Of a stretch of DNA of 64,000 nucleotides, positions 17,772 through 26,621 are shown one piece after another. A model generated the notes under the pieces. That model was not told the origin of the DNA. It did not search any database and saw nothing but the letters and a program-made list of their open reading frames with translations. This DNA comes from Qipengyuania marincola (GTDB lineage: Bacteria > Pseudomonadota > Alphaproteobacteria > Sphingomonadales > Sphingomonadaceae), in NCBI RefSeq assembly GCF_029688625.1, contig NZ_JARULC010000002.1, positions 372,001 through 436,000 on the forward strand, in the 5' to 3' direction. The position numbers and the translations under genes are program-made. How positions within the stretch are numbered: the stretch's first letter is position 1; the number at the start of each line of letters is the position of its first letter.

Positions 17772-18515
17772 ATGAAAGCCTTTGCTGCCCTTGTCCTCGC
17801 CCCCGGTGTGATTGTCGCCACCGCGCTGCTGACGCTCGAAGACATGAGCGCGCAAGCCGCTCCGGCTGCCGACGCGGCAAGTCCGGTGCTCGTCGAGCTT
17901 TTCACCAGCCAGGGCTGCTCGAGCTGCCCGCCTGCCGATGCACTTGCGGAAGAGCTCGCGAAAGAGGACGGCCTCGTCGTGATCACGCGCCCCGTAACCT
18001 ATTGGGACCGGCTCGGTTGGAAAGACACGCTTGCCCGCGAGGACAACACCCGCCTCCAGCGCGCCTATGCGCGGCGCGGCATTGCCGGTCGCAACGGCGT
18101 CTACACCCCGCAGATCGTAATCGACGGACAGCGCGATACCGTGGGTTCGAACGAGGCCACCGTGCGCCAGTTCATCGGGCATGAGCGCAAGGCACCCGCT
18201 ACCATTGCTACCCGCGAGCTCGAGGACGGTTCGCTTGCCGTGGGCGTGGCGGGCACGGGCTCCGATGCCGAACTGGTGCTCCTCGCGATGCGCTCGCATG
18301 TCACCGTGCGGATCGGCGCGGGCGAGAACGGCAATCGCGCGATCGGCTATACCAATGTGTTGGTCGATGAGCAGGTGGTCGCCGACTGGACCGGCGGGAA
18401 GCAAGGCGTCCATGTGCCTGCCGACCGGGTGAAAGCGCCGAAAGCCGATCGCTATGCGCTGGTCCTGCGCGAGAAAGATGCGGGCCCCGTGCTCGCCTCC
18501 CGCCTGGTCGGCTAG
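17772..18515 (+). CDS. DUF1223 thioredoxin-like exported protein
   Basis: A 247-residue protein with an N-terminal hydrophobic signal (about residues 1-30) and a thioredoxin-like CxxC motif, Cys49 and Cys52 in ELFTSQGCSSCPPADAL. NGVYTPQIVIDGQ and a C-terminal beta-rich part follow, matching DUF1223 of alphaproteobacteria. Probably a periplasmic thiol protein, but its partner is unknown. ATG 17772 starts MKAFAALVLAPG directly before the signal. It converges on the TauE-type exporter gene with a one-base gap. Confidence 0.85.
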   Translation: MKAFAALVLAPGVIVATALLTLEDMSAQAAPAADAASPVLVELFTSQGCSSCPPADALAEELAKEDGLVVITRPVTYWDRLGWKDTLAREDNTRLQRAYARRGIAGRNGVYTPQIVIDGQRDTVGSNEATVRQFIGHERKAPATIATRELEDGSLAVGVAGTGSDAELVLLAMRSHVTVRIGAGENGNRAIGYTNVLVDEQVVADWTGGKQGVHVPADRVKAPKADRYALVLREKDAGPVLASRLVG

Positions 18516-18516
18516 G

Positions 18517-19263
18517 TCAGCCGAACGCCTTCCACAGCGCCGCCACTGCCGCGCCGCCCAGCACCGCACCCACGCAGATGCGCCAGGTGCGGTCCTCGAT
18601 CCGACCCGAAGCCTTGTTGCCCAGCCAGTTGCCTGCCAGCACGGCGGGGAACAACAAGGCCGCCAGCAGAGCCAGCGACCAGTCGAGCATACCCAACGCC
18701 GCGCCGCTCACCAGCCCGGCAGACGAGGCGCAGGTGAAGATCAGCAGCATGGAGGCTTTCGCCACCGCGCGCGGAATGTCGCGCCCGACGTAATACGGCA
18801 CGACCGGAGGGCCGGGCATCCCGGCATATCCGGTCATCAGCCCGCTCAAGATGCCGACCCCGCCGGTCGTCGCCGGATGATGCTCCAGCGCGCCCCGGCG
18901 GGGCAGCAGGATGGCGACGAAAGCCGACAGGGCGATGAAGGCAATGACCACGCGGGCGATATCCGGCGTGGTCGCGCCCAGCAGGAACAGCCCGACCGGC
19001 GTCGTGACTGCGACAAGCCCGATGATCGCCCAGGCGGAGCGCTCTGCATCGCGCAGCAGGCGGCGGATTTCCGACAGGCCGATGAACACCGAGAGGAAGT
19101 TCGTCAGCAGCACTGCATCCACCGGCGTCAGCGCCAGCGCGAGGATCGGCACGATCAGGATCGCCATGCCGAACCCCGTCAGCCCGCGCACGAAGGCCGA
19201 GCCGAAAGCGGCAACCAGCGCGGCGACGATGGCCGCCGTGCCGTAGCCCGCGAGCAGGTCCAT
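18517..19263 (-). CDS. TauE/SafE-family sulfite/organosulfonate exporter-like membrane protein
   Basis: A 248-residue integral membrane protein with about seven or eight hydrophobic segments. Family features are the N-terminal FVRGLTGFGMAILIVPI and the mid-protein GLMTGYAGMPGPPVVPYY. Members export sulfite, sulfoacetate or related small anions; the substrate here cannot be told. It lies eight bases downstream of thrS on the same strand, probably by chance. Confidence 0.85.
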   Translation of the reverse strand: MDLLAGYGTAAIVAALVAAFGSAFVRGLTGFGMAILIVPILALALTPVDAVLLTNFLSVFIGLSEIRRLLRDAERSAWAIIGLVAVTTPVGLFLLGATTPDIARVVIAFIALSAFVAILLPRRGALEHHPATTGGVGILSGLMTGYAGMPGPPVVPYYVGRDIPRAVAKASMLLIFTCASSAGLVSGAALGMLDWSLALLAALLFPAVLAGNWLGNKASGRIEDRTWRICVGAVLGGAAVAALWKAFG

Positions 19264-19270
19264 CTGCGGC

Positions 19271-21289
19271 CTAACCCTCGCGCAGGTCGGGCGGCGTCGC
19301 TTCGGCCTTGAGCATGGCGATCGCCTCGTCGAGGCTCATCACCCGCTGCTCCTTCTCGCCCAGCGTGCGGATGGCGACGGTGCCTTCCTCGGCCTCGCGA
19401 TTGCCGACCACCAGCAGGTGCGGGACCTTGGCGTGGCTGTGTTCGCGCACCTTGTAGTTGATCTTCTCGTTGCGCAGGTCGCTTTCGACGCGGATGCCCG
19501 CCGCTTCCAGCCTGGCGACTGCTTCCTTCGCATAGTCGTCCGCATCCGAAACGATGGTCGCAATCACTGCCTGCACGGGCGCGAGCCAGACCGGCAAGCG
19601 GCCGGCGAAGTGCTCGATCAGGATGCCGATGAAGCGCTCGTAGCTGCCGAAGATCGCGCGGTGCAGCATGACTGGGCGATGCTTGTCACCATCCTCGCCG
19701 ACATAGCTGGCATCGAGCCGGTCGGGCAGCACGCGGTCGCCCTGGATTGTCCCGACCTGCCAGGTGCGGCCGATGGCATCGGTGAGGTGCCATTCCAGCT
19801 TGGGCGCATAGAAGGCGCCTTCGCCGGGCAGTTCTTCCCAGCCATATTCGTCATTCGCCATGCCGGCCTCGGCCACGGCATCGCGCAATTCCTGTTCGGC
19901 CTTGTCCCAGTCCGCCTCGCTGCCGAAGCGCTTTTCGGGACGCAAGGCGAGTTTGACGTCGTAGGTGAAGCCGAAGTCCGAATAGACCTCGTCCGCCAGC
20001 TTGCAGAAGGCGCGGACTTCCTCGACCACCTGCGCTTCGGTGCAGAAGATATGCGCATCGTCCTGCGTGAACTGGCGCACGCGCATCAGCCCGTGGAGCG
20101 CGCCATGCGGTTCGTTGCGGTGGCAGCAGCCCATTTCGCCCAGCCGGATCGGCAGGTCGCGATAGGAGGTGATGCCCTGCTTGAAGACCAGCACATGCGC
20201 CGGGCAATTCATCGGCTTGATCGCCATCCAGTCCGCATCGGGCGCGACCGATGGATTGGCGGGACCGTCTCCGAGCTCCTCAACCTCGGGCACCATGTCG
20301 GGCACGGCGAACATGTTCTCGGCATATTTGCCCCAGTGGCCGGATTGCTCCCACTGGCGCACGTCCATCAGCTGCGGCGTCTTGATCTCGCGATAGCCGG
20401 CCTTGTCCATCTTGCGGCGCATATAGGACTCCAGCTCGCGCCAGATGCGATAGCCCTTGGGATGCCAGAAGACGCTGCCATGCGCCTCTTCCTGCAGGTG
20501 GAACAGATCCATTTCGCGGCCCAGCTTGCGGTGGTCGCGCTTGGCGGCTTCTTCCAGCCTGGTGAGATGGGCGTTGAGCTGCTTCTTGTTGAGCCAGCCG
20601 GTGCCGTAGATGCGCGTGAGCTGCGGATTGTTCTGGTCGCCGCGCCAGTATGCCCCGGCAACGCGCGTGAGCTTGAAGGCCTGCGGATCGAGCTTGCCCG
20701 TGCTGGCGAGGTGCGGGCCGCGGCACATGTCAAGCCAGTCCTCGCCAGACCAGTAGACCGTGAGTTCCTCGTTCTCGGGCAGTTCCTTCGCCCATTCGGC
20801 CTTGAAGACCTCGCCTTCGGCCTCCCACTTGTCGATCAGCTGCTGGCGGCTCCAGACTTCGCGGCGCAGCGGCTTGTCTGCCTTGATGATGCGGCGCATT
20901 TCCTCTTCGATATCGGGGAGATCGTCCATGCTGAACGGTTCGCGGTCGGCGGGCGCCTTCACGTCATAGTAGAAGCCGTCGTCCGTTGCCGGGCCGAAGG
21001 TGATCTGCGTGCCGGGATAGAGCGACTGAACCGCTTCGGCGAGGACATGGGCGAAATCGTGCCGCGCCAGTTCGAGCGCGTCTTCTTCGTCGCGAGCAGT
21101 GACCAGCGCCAATTCCGCATCGCCTTCGAAGGGGCGGTTGATGTCGCGCAATTCGCCGTCGACGCGCGCGGCGATGGCGGCCTTGGCGAGGCCGGGGCCG
21201 ATCGCGGCAGCGACGTCGCCGGGCGTGCTGCCGGGTTCCATCTCGCGCACCGATCCATCGGGCAGGCTGATCTTGAGCAGTTCCGTCAT
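19271..21289 (-). CDS. thrS: Threonyl-tRNA synthetase
   Basis: A 672-residue class II synthetase that charges tRNA-Thr. It has an N-terminal TGS domain (residues 1-62), the editing domain ([16 protein letters not shown], and [10 protein letters not shown]), and the catalytic core with zinc ligands in [10 protein letters not shown], the [20 protein letters not shown] stretch and AIFGSYERF. The C-terminal anticodon domain follows. The start at ATG 21289 gives [12 protein letters not shown]. The frame is open upstream to 21577 only because it overlaps a leader region; those residues are not synthetase-like. A Thr-rich leader peptide ends 125 bases upstream, so expression is probably controlled by attenuation. 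Confidence 0.97.
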   Translation of the reverse strand: MTELLKISLPDGSVREMEPGSTPGDVAAAIGPGLAKAAIAARVDGELRDINRPFEGDAELALVTARDEEDALELARHDFAHVLAEAVQSLYPGTQITFGPATDDGFYYDVKAPADREPFSMDDLPDIEEEMRRIIKADKPLRREVWSRQQLIDKWEAEGEVFKAEWAKELPENEELTVYWSGEDWLDMCRGPHLASTGKLDPQAFKLTRVAGAYWRGDQNNPQLTRIYGTGWLNKKQLNAHLTRLEEAAKRDHRKLGREMDLFHLQEEAHGSVFWHPKGYRIWRELESYMRRKMDKAGYREIKTPQLMDVRQWEQSGHWGKYAENMFAVPDMVPEVEELGDGPANPSVAPDADWMAIKPMNCPAHVLVFKQGITSYRDLPIRLGEMGCCHRNEPHGALHGLMRVRQFTQDDAHIFCTEAQVVEEVRAFCKLADEVYSDFGFTYDVKLALRPEKRFGSEADWDKAEQELRDAVAEAGMANDEYGWEELPGEGAFYAPKLEWHLTDAIGRTWQVGTIQGDRVLPDRLDASYVGEDGDKHRPVMLHRAIFGSYERFIGILIEHFAGRLPVWLAPVQAVIATIVSDADDYAKEAVARLEAAGIRVESDLRNEKINYKVREHSHAKVPHLLVVGNREAEEGTVAIRTLGEKEQRVMSLDEAIAMLKAEATPPDLREG

Positions 21290-21384
21290 CGTATCTCGTC
21301 CGTTTCCTCGCGCGGCCCATGGCACAGGCATGCGCACCGTTGAAGCGGCGTTTGCGTTATTTCCGGTTTCGAGAGGAACGCCAA

Positions 21385-21402
21385 CCGCCCGAAACCGGGC
21401 GG
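21385..21402 (-). promoter_or_regulatory. Attenuator stem between the Thr leader and thrS
   Basis: A 7-bp perfect stem (CCGCCCG, loop GTTT, CGGGCGG on the minus strand) lies between the leader peptide stop and thrS. It excludes two alternatives. One pairs 21363-21370 with 21391-21398 (CCGGTTTC with GAAACCGG). The other pairs the Gly/Arg end of the leader (CCGGGGGCGG) with CCGCCCGG. A separate stem, 21434-21449, lies within the leader just after the Thr codons. No long U run follows, so the termination mechanism is uncertain. Confidence 0.55.
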
Positions 21403-21414
21403 CGGTGGCTGCAG

Positions 21415-21486
21415 CTAGGCCGCGACCATCCGCCCCCGGAGACCCGGGGTGGTGGTAGTCGTGGTGGTGAAGCGCAATTGCGTCAT
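21415..21486 (-). CDS. Threonine-rich leader peptide of thrS
   Basis: A 23-residue peptide: MTQLRF, then seven consecutive threonines (codons ACC ACC ACG ACT ACC ACC ACC), then [10 protein letters not shown]. It has the layout of an amino-acid attenuator such as thrL. Ribosome stalling at the Thr codons when charged tRNA-Thr is scarce would shift pairing of the downstream stems and allow thrS transcription. The ATG sits seven bases after a candidate -10 box, so the RNA may begin at the AUG, as reported for trpL in rhizobia. Too short for normal gene calling. Confidence 0.8.
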   Translation of the reverse strand: MTQLRFTTTTTTTPGLRGRMVAA

Positions 21487-21493
21487 GGCCGGG

Positions 21494-21522
21494 TAGATAG
21501 CGCGGGTGGCAGCTGTTCTCAA
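21494..21522 (-). promoter_or_regulatory. Promoter of the Thr leader-thrS transcript
   Basis: On the minus strand TTGAGA (21522-21517) is separated by exactly 17 bases from TATCTA (21499-21494). The predicted start is at or within a base or two of the leader ATG at 21486. The -35 box overlaps the phoD stop codon. Confidence 0.55.
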
Positions 21523-23180
21523 GTCGTTTGCAGCTTGCGACTGCCTGCGAGTGTGGTCGCGCGATGGGTCGCGGCAACGCCCGCGCCCTTCTCGCGCACG
21601 CTGGCTAGGAAGCGGAATTCGCTCGTTGCGCTGCCGGGCGTAAGCTCCACCGCCATGTAGCCGCGACGCGAGGAGTCCATCCACTTGAGCTGCGGATTAT
21701 GGTCGATGATCGCACCCTCCAGCCGGTCCCTCGGAATGAACGACAGATAGCTTTCCAGCCCCGGCGAGGTCACGCCCTGGACGCCGAATTCGACGCCGAC
21801 CGATTGCCCCGCGTGGTCGAGATCGAAGGCCCAGGCATTGTGCGTGTCGCCGGCGAGGCTGATGACGTTCGCGTTCGCCTCCAGCGCTGCCCGGAACACA
21901 CGCTCGCGCGCGGCCGGATAGCCGTCCCACGCATCCATGTTGAGCGGTAGCTCTGCCCGCCCCGCCATCGCGCCGGCGAGGATGCGCTGGCGGATGAAAT
22001 CGGGCAGGTCGCCGGGCAGCCCCTCGGTCAGGCCCGGTGCGGTCGATAGATTGCCCATCAGCACCTGCTGCACCAGCACCTGCCATGGCTTGCCCGAGCC
22101 CGCCGAACGGCGCATGCCATCGGCGAGCCAGGCCTGCTGGCGCGCGCCGAGCAATTCGCGCGAGGCGTCGCGATAGTCGCCATCACGAAAGGCCGTCAGC
22201 GCTGCCATCGCATCCTCGGCGGATGTCTGGCCGGTCAGAATCTTGCCGTAAGAGAATTGCTCGGCCCGCGCAGTCAGCCGCGTCTCCAGCCGGAACAGCG
22301 TGGCGAGATCGCCGATCTCGTAGGCTGCCCAAGGCTCATCCGACACCGGCATCCATTCGCGATAGGCCTTGATCGCGGCCGCCTTGCGCACCGACCATTC
22401 GCCTTCGCTGTCGGGCTGGTGGTTCTGCGCACCCCCTTCCCACGAATCATTTGTGCTCTCGTGATCGTCCCAGCTACTGATCATCGGGTACATCTGGTGG
22501 AGGCGCCTGAGGTCCGGATCGCTACGATAGAGCGCATAGCGTCGGCGATATTCTTCGAGGCTGACGATCTCCTTTGCCGGGAACAGTGTGCGGCCCGACA
22601 ACGCCTCTTCGTTGGAAGGATAGGTGCCGGGGCCGTATTCGTAGAGATAGTCCCCGAGATGCAGCGTGCAGTCGAACGCGTTCGCATCGGCGGCATGAGC
22701 ATAGGCGTTGAACCAGCCGAAGCCGATGTTCGAGCAGGAAAAGACGGCCATGCGAAACTGCTCGGTCGGACCTTCGGGCAGTGTCTTCGTGCGCCCGACA
22801 TCGGACATCGATCCGTCGGGCGCGACGAAGCGGAAGTAGTAGAAACGCGCCGGGGTAAGGCCACTTGCTATCGCCTTGCAGCACCAGTCGTTATCTGCGC
22901 TGGCTGTGACCGTGCCACCCGCGGCGATGCTGCCGAAATCGGAACTTTCCGAAAGCTCATAGGTCAGCGCCGTATCCTGCCCGGCGACGAATCGCGTCCA
23001 TACCAGCACGCCATTCGCCCGAGGCTCCCCGCTCGCGACTCCATGCGTGAAGCCGCGGCCGGGTACTTGCGCGGCCAGCGGCATTCCGGCGAGACCTGCG
23101 CCAAGCATCCCGCCCTTGATCAGGCTCCGGCGATCGAGCGACGGCAGCTTCGCGGCAACAGGCGGTTCGGTGGCAATCAT
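21519..23180 (-). CDS. phoD: Alkaline phosphatase D family protein (PhoD-like)
   Basis: A 553-residue exported phosphodiesterase/phosphatase of the PhoD family, using Fe/Ca and scavenging phosphate in the periplasm. A Tat signal has Arg17-Arg18 in [18 protein letters not shown]. Family motifs are [43 protein letters not shown] and [14 protein letters not shown], all with conserved metal ligands. ATG 23180 follows GAGGAG; an in-frame extension to 23342 lacks sense. It is divergent from a small membrane-protein operon. The transcript may read through into the thrS leader. Confidence 0.92.
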   Translation of the reverse strand: MIATEPPVAAKLPSLDRRSLIKGGMLGAGLAGMPLAAQVPGRGFTHGVASGEPRANGVLVWTRFVAGQDTALTYELSESSDFGSIAAGGTVTASADNDWCCKAIASGLTPARFYYFRFVAPDGSMSDVGRTKTLPEGPTEQFRMAVFSCSNIGFGWFNAYAHAADANAFDCTLHLGDYLYEYGPGTYPSNEEALSGRTLFPAKEIVSLEEYRRRYALYRSDPDLRRLHQMYPMISSWDDHESTNDSWEGGAQNHQPDSEGEWSVRKAAAIKAYREWMPVSDEPWAAYEIGDLATLFRLETRLTARAEQFSYGKILTGQTSAEDAMAALTAFRDGDYRDASRELLGARQQAWLADGMRRSAGSGKPWQVLVQQVLMGNLSTAPGLTEGLPGDLPDFIRQRILAGAMAGRAELPLNMDAWDGYPAARERVFRAALEANANVISLAGDTHNAWAFDLDHAGQSVGVEFGVQGVTSPGLESYLSFIPRDRLEGAIIDHNPQLKWMDSSRRGYMAVELTPGSATSEFRFLASVREKGAGVAATHRATTLAGSRKLQTT

Positions 23181-23235
23181 TCTCTTCTCCTCACTCGTGC
23201 TGCTGCCTGCGCCGGATGACCCCTGCATGACAAGT

Positions 23236-23314
23236 CTTTCAACACTGTTGGAAAGCCTGCGCTCCATTTTGGAAAGTGTGCTTGACATTCGGCGCGAGAC
23301 ATGACAAATACACT
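23236..23314 (+). promoter_or_regulatory. Operator-like repeats and promoter before the membrane protein/XRE operon
   Basis: TTGGAAAG occurs at 23248-23255 and 23269-23276, 21 bases apart (two helical turns). The first copy also pairs with CTTTC at 23236 as an imperfect inverted repeat. TTGACA lies at 23282-23287 with TACACT at 23309-23314, a long spacing. The downstream operon carries its own XRE repressor, so autoregulation here is plausible. Confidence 0.35.
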
Positions 23315-23341
23315 TTACATCATAGCAAGGGAGCTTGACCA

Positions 23342-23524
23342 ATGAACCGCATAATCCTTTCCGGTGGCTTTGCCGTCGCCATGCTGCTTACCGCGCTCGG
23401 CGTGTCTCAAGGCATGATCGATGCCGAAGCGGGTGAGACGATGCTCATCCTTTTCCCGGCACTGGCGATCGCGACGATCCGGCCGGACAAGTGCTGCGCT
23501 TCGCTCAAGGGCGTATTCTCGTGA
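23342..23524 (+). CDS. Small membrane protein, first gene of XRE operon
   Basis: A 60-residue protein with an N-terminal membrane segment (IILSGGFAVAMLLTALGV) and a second hydrophobic stretch (TMLILFPALAIATI), ending CCASLKGVFS. A GGGAG lies upstream of the ATG. Its TGA overlaps the GTG of the next gene (GTGA), and the third gene is a small XRE-type regulator. No family is recognised. Confidence 0.6.
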   Translation: MNRIILSGGFAVAMLLTALGVSQGMIDAEAGETMLILFPALAIATIRPDKCCASLKGVFS

Positions 23525-24138
23525 CCGCAAGCAGCGAAAATGCGCTCCGCAGCTCGGTGCCCCTATGGGCCGGGCTGACCTTTGCAAGCTTCGGCGCGGT
23601 GATGGGACTGGCACTGAGCGATGCCATCGATTCGACCACTGCCATGATCCTGCTGATCGTTCCCGCAGCGCTCTTTTTCCAGACGATGCGCGCGGCCAAT
23701 CGTGCTGCGAACAATCGCGCGCCTTGCAGCGCCAAGGGCGAGGCCCAGCAACGCTATATCAAGCGCGTTGTGGTGTTCAGCAGCGCCTATCTTGTCGCCA
23801 TCGCCCTGCAGGTTTCACTGCTGAGCGACGGCGATCCGTCGACCGCCGCCCGCGTGGCGCTGGCGCTGCTGCCCGCCTTCGCCATCATCGGCGTATTCTG
23901 GGCCATCGGCCGCCTGATCGTCGAAGAGCAGGACGAGTTCCTGCGCATGCTTATCGTCCGCCAGGCGCTGATCGCAACCGGCTTCGCGCTTGCCGCCGCA
24001 ACACTTTGGGGGTTCCTCGAATCGACCGGCGTCGTGATCCATCTCGACGCTTACTGGTGGGCGGTCGCATGGTTCTTCGGCCAGTTCGTCGGAGCGATTG
24101 CCAATCGCATCGGCTACGGCACCTGGGGCGCACTATGA
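23521..24138 (+). CDS. Multi-pass membrane protein, second gene of XRE operon
   Basis: A 205-residue protein with about six hydrophobic segments (LWAGLTFASFGAVMGLAL, AMILLIVPAALFF, VVVFSSAYLVAIALQVSLL, ALALLPAFAIIGVFWAIG and others). It keeps an acidic cytoplasmic motif, VEEQDEFLRMLIVRQAL, which resembles membrane partners of small HTH regulators. I chose GTG 23521 because it overlaps the preceding TGA. The stop overlaps the ATG of the XRE gene (ATGA). Function unknown; it may sense a membrane signal or be the regulator's target. Confidence 0.65.
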   Translation: MTASSENALRSSVPLWAGLTFASFGAVMGLALSDAIDSTTAMILLIVPAALFFQTMRAANRAANNRAPCSAKGEAQQRYIKRVVVFSSAYLVAIALQVSLLSDGDPSTAARVALALLPAFAIIGVFWAIGRLIVEEQDEFLRMLIVRQALIATGFALAAATLWGFLESTGVVIHLDAYWWAVAWFFGQFVGAIANRIGYGTWGAL

Positions 24139-24329
24139 AAAACCGCCTCAGGGTGCTGCGCGCCGAACGCGACTGGAGCCAGCAGCAGCTTGCCGACCGG
24201 TTGGAAGTGAGCCGCCAGAGCGTAAACGCGATCGAGACCGGACGTTACGATCCCTCGCTCCCGCTGGCCTTCCGGATCGCCGAAGTCTTCGAGCTGGCGA
24301 TCGAGGACATCTTCCAGCGCGAAGCGTAG
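24135..24329 (+). CDS. Small XRE/Cro-type transcriptional regulator
   Basis: A 64-residue protein that is almost only a helix-turn-helix: LRVLRAERDWSQQQLADRLEVSRQSVNAIETGRY at residues 5-38, then PSLPLAFRIAEVF. This YozG-like type of stand-alone regulator is often coupled to a neighbouring membrane protein. Its ATG overlaps the stop of the membrane protein gene. A perfect 13-bp terminator follows 22 bases after the stop. Confidence 0.85.
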   Translation: MKNRLRVLRAERDWSQQQLADRLEVSRQSVNAIETGRYDPSLPLAFRIAEVFELAIEDIFQREA

Positions 24330-24342
24330 CCACGCGTTGCAA

Positions 24343-24371
24343 TTGACACAGCCCCTTCGATCCCCGAGCAT
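24343..24371 (+). promoter_or_regulatory. Possible promoter embedded in the terminator for the DUF898 gene
   Basis: An exact TTGACA at 24343-24348 with GAGCAT (three of six matches) 17 bases later at 24366-24371. Transcription would begin near 24378, inside the terminator loop. Such a transcript would lack the 5' arm and could neither terminate nor fold the hairpin. The -10 box is weak. Confidence 0.4.
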
Positions 24372-24397
24372 CCAGCGACGGGATCGAAGGGGTTTTT
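24352..24397 (+). terminator. Strong terminator after the XRE operon
   Basis: A perfect 13-bp stem (CCCCTTCGATCCC at 24352-24364, GGGATCGAAGGGG at 24380-24392) with a 15-base loop, followed by five T. It ends only seven bases before the ATG of the DUF898 gene. Its 3' arm also carries the only Shine-Dalgarno-like sequence (GAAGGGG) of that gene. Confidence 0.9.
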
Positions 24398-24404
24398 GTA
24401 CATC

Positions 24405-25496
24405 ATGCACGGCAAGTACGACGGCGAAGGCGAGCAGAGCGCCTTTGTGTTCGAAGGCACGTGGCGCGAATTCGCGCCGATCGCCTTCACCAACCTCTTG
24501 CTCACCATCGTGACGCTGGGCATCTACCGCTTCTGGGCGACTGCCCGCGAGCGCCGCTATCTCTGGTCGAAAAGCCGCTTCGTCGACGAGCAACTGGAAT
24601 GGGCCGGCACGGGCAAGGAGCTGTTTTTCGGTTTCCTCATCGTATTGCTGCTCTTCGCCATGCCGGTGGTGCTGATCAATTTCGTCGCCCAGGCGCTGAT
24701 TGCGCGCGGGCAGGAAATACTGGGCGCGCTGCTTGGCATCGCCCCGTTGCTGATCATCTTCTATCTCACCGGCGTCGCACGGTTTCGCGGGCTGCGCTAT
24801 CGCCTGTCGCGCACCCGCTGGCGCGGCATTCGTGGCGGCAGCGATGAGCCGGGCTTTCGCTACGGCTTGTCCTACATGTGGAAATCCATTGTCGCCTGGA
24901 TACCGCTGGGCCTGCTGATCCCCTGGTCGATGACCAGCCTGTGGAACGAGCGGTGGAACAAGATGAGCTTCGGCCCCTATCAGTTCCAGTCGGATGCCGA
25001 GGCCGGATCGGTCTTCGCGCGCTTTTTCGTATTCTACCTTGCCCCGTTCATCATGTTCGGGGGCGCAGTGGCGATGGCCGGCATGGGCATGCTGGCCGGC
25101 TACGGTATCGGCGGCGAGGACGGTATGGCCCTCGGCGGTGCTTTTGGCGTGATCGGAATGATCCTGTTCTTCTACCTCGGGCTCGGCCTGATCGCAGTGG
25201 CCTTCTACGCCAAGTTTTATCGCGAAGTCGTGGGCGCGACCCGCTGGAAGGATCTGAACTTCAGCTTCGAGGCGTCGACGATGGATTGGGTCAAGCTGTT
25301 GATCGGCGATGCGCTGCTGGTCGTTTTCACGCTCGGCATCGGCCTGATTTTCCTGTCCTATCGTCACTGGAAGTTCTTCATCACCCATCTCGAGGCGAAT
25401 GGCGAAATCCTGCTCGACGAGCTGACGCAGTCCACCACCAGGACCGCGCGCCATGGCGAAGGATTGCTCGACGCTTTCGACATGGGCGCGATCTGA
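24405..25496 (+). CDS. DUF898 (YjgN-type) inner membrane protein
   Basis: A 363-residue integral membrane protein. The family signature is clear: FEGTWREFAPIAFTNLLLTI, TLGIYRFWATARERRYLWS and FVDEQLEWAGTGKELFFGF. This is repeated near the C-terminus (DALLVVFTLGIGLIFLSYRHWKF), with six to seven hydrophobic segments. I chose ATG 24405; a TTG at 24396 is in frame but lies inside the terminator tail. YjgN function is unknown. It is followed by an M48 peptidase gene four bases after its stop, a conserved-looking pairing. Confidence 0.88.
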   Translation: MHGKYDGEGEQSAFVFEGTWREFAPIAFTNLLLTIVTLGIYRFWATARERRYLWSKSRFVDEQLEWAGTGKELFFGFLIVLLLFAMPVVLINFVAQALIARGQEILGALLGIAPLLIIFYLTGVARFRGLRYRLSRTRWRGIRGGSDEPGFRYGLSYMWKSIVAWIPLGLLIPWSMTSLWNERWNKMSFGPYQFQSDAEAGSVFARFFVFYLAPFIMFGGAVAMAGMGMLAGYGIGGEDGMALGGAFGVIGMILFFYLGLGLIAVAFYAKFYREVVGATRWKDLNFSFEASTMDWVKLLIGDALLVVFTLGIGLIFLSYRHWKFFITHLEANGEILLDELTQSTTRTARHGEGLLDAFDMGAI

Positions 25497-25500
25497 GCCA

Positions 25501-26577
25501 ATGCAGGAGAGCTTCGAAGTCGCGGCAAGCTGGTACGACGGCAAATCGGCTCTTCGCCACGAGGGTAGCGCGAGCTGGGACGGGCTCGATCGCCTTTCGC
25601 TGGCGGCGCCAACCTCGCATATCGCGGTGCCCTTGTCAGACCTGGAGTTCGGCGAAGCTCGCAGCGAGACGATTATCTATCGCCGCGCAAGCGAGCCCGA
25701 TTTCCGCCTGACGCTTCCTGCCGCCATGCCGCCCGGTCTCTCGCGTCACCTGCCGGAGAAGCAAGTCTATGGCGGCTGGATCGACCGGGTGGGGCTCGGA
25801 CGCGCGGCGGTCGGTTTCGGGCTGGTCAGCATTGCCGCCGTCGCCCTGTTCATGACCGCGCCCGACTGGCTTGGCCCGCGCGTGCCCGAAAGCTGGGAGC
25901 GCAATCTCGGTCAGGCGATGATCGGCGATTTCGGCGGCAGGCTGTGCAGCACGCCCGACGGCGATGCCGCGCTCGCCAAGTTGCTCGACGAGGTCGACCC
26001 GGCGCAGACGCAGGTCAATGCCCGCGTCGCCAATATCGACATGGTCAATGCAGTGGCCCTGCCGGGTGCGCAGGTGCTGTTGTTCGACGGGATCATCCAG
26101 CAGGCCGAGAGCCCGGAAGAGCTCGCCGGAGTCCTCGCCCATGAAGTCGGCCACGTTCGCGAACGGCATGTAATGACCGCGCTGCTGCGCCAGTTCGGCA
26201 TGTCGGTGCTGCTGGCAGGCGCAAACACCGGGGTGGGCGATACCGTCTTCGGCCTCGCCGCGATGGGCTATACCCGCGATGCAGAGCGCGAGGCCGACCG
26301 CTATGCTCGCGCTCGCCTTGCCGAAAGCAACATCTCGCCGCTGGGAGCCGCGGGCTTTTTCGAACGCATGGCGGAGGAATATGGCGACGATGGGGAGAGC
26401 AATGCCGTTGTTGGCTGGCTCGCCAGCCACCCCGCCGCCGGCGAGCGTGCGCGGGACTTCAGGAATGCAGCTCGAGAGGGCGCGGACTACCCGCCGGTCT
26501 TGAGCGACGCGGAATTCGACGCGCTCAAGACGATGTGTGCCGACGATCCGGACGTTGAGGAATTCGACTTCTTCTAG
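25501..26577 (+). CDS. M48-family membrane metallopeptidase
   Basis: A 358-residue zinc protease. The first ~95 residues form a soluble domain of unknown kind, residues 100-120 a membrane helix, and the catalytic motif HEVGH is at 214-218. The third ligand lies in DAEREADRYARARL, and ASHPAAGERA is typical of HtpX/BepA-like M48 proteins. Probably an envelope quality-control protease. It follows the DUF898 gene by four bases, so the two are probably one operon. ATG 25501 begins MQESFEVAA. Confidence 0.88.
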   Translation: MQESFEVAASWYDGKSALRHEGSASWDGLDRLSLAAPTSHIAVPLSDLEFGEARSETIIYRRASEPDFRLTLPAAMPPGLSRHLPEKQVYGGWIDRVGLGRAAVGFGLVSIAAVALFMTAPDWLGPRVPESWERNLGQAMIGDFGGRLCSTPDGDAALAKLLDEVDPAQTQVNARVANIDMVNAVALPGAQVLLFDGIIQQAESPEELAGVLAHEVGHVRERHVMTALLRQFGMSVLLAGANTGVGDTVFGLAAMGYTRDAEREADRYARARLAESNISPLGAAGFFERMAEEYGDDGESNAVVGWLASHPAAGERARDFRNAAREGADYPPVLSDAEFDALKTMCADDPDVEEFDFF

Positions 26578-26621
26578 TCCGCCCTTGCAAAGCGGCGGCG
26601 CAGCTTCGACATCGTGACGCC

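Noticed and set aside
21290..21577. N-terminal extension of thrS
   Set aside because: These codons read through the leader region in another frame; ThrS proteins start with the TGS domain at 21289.
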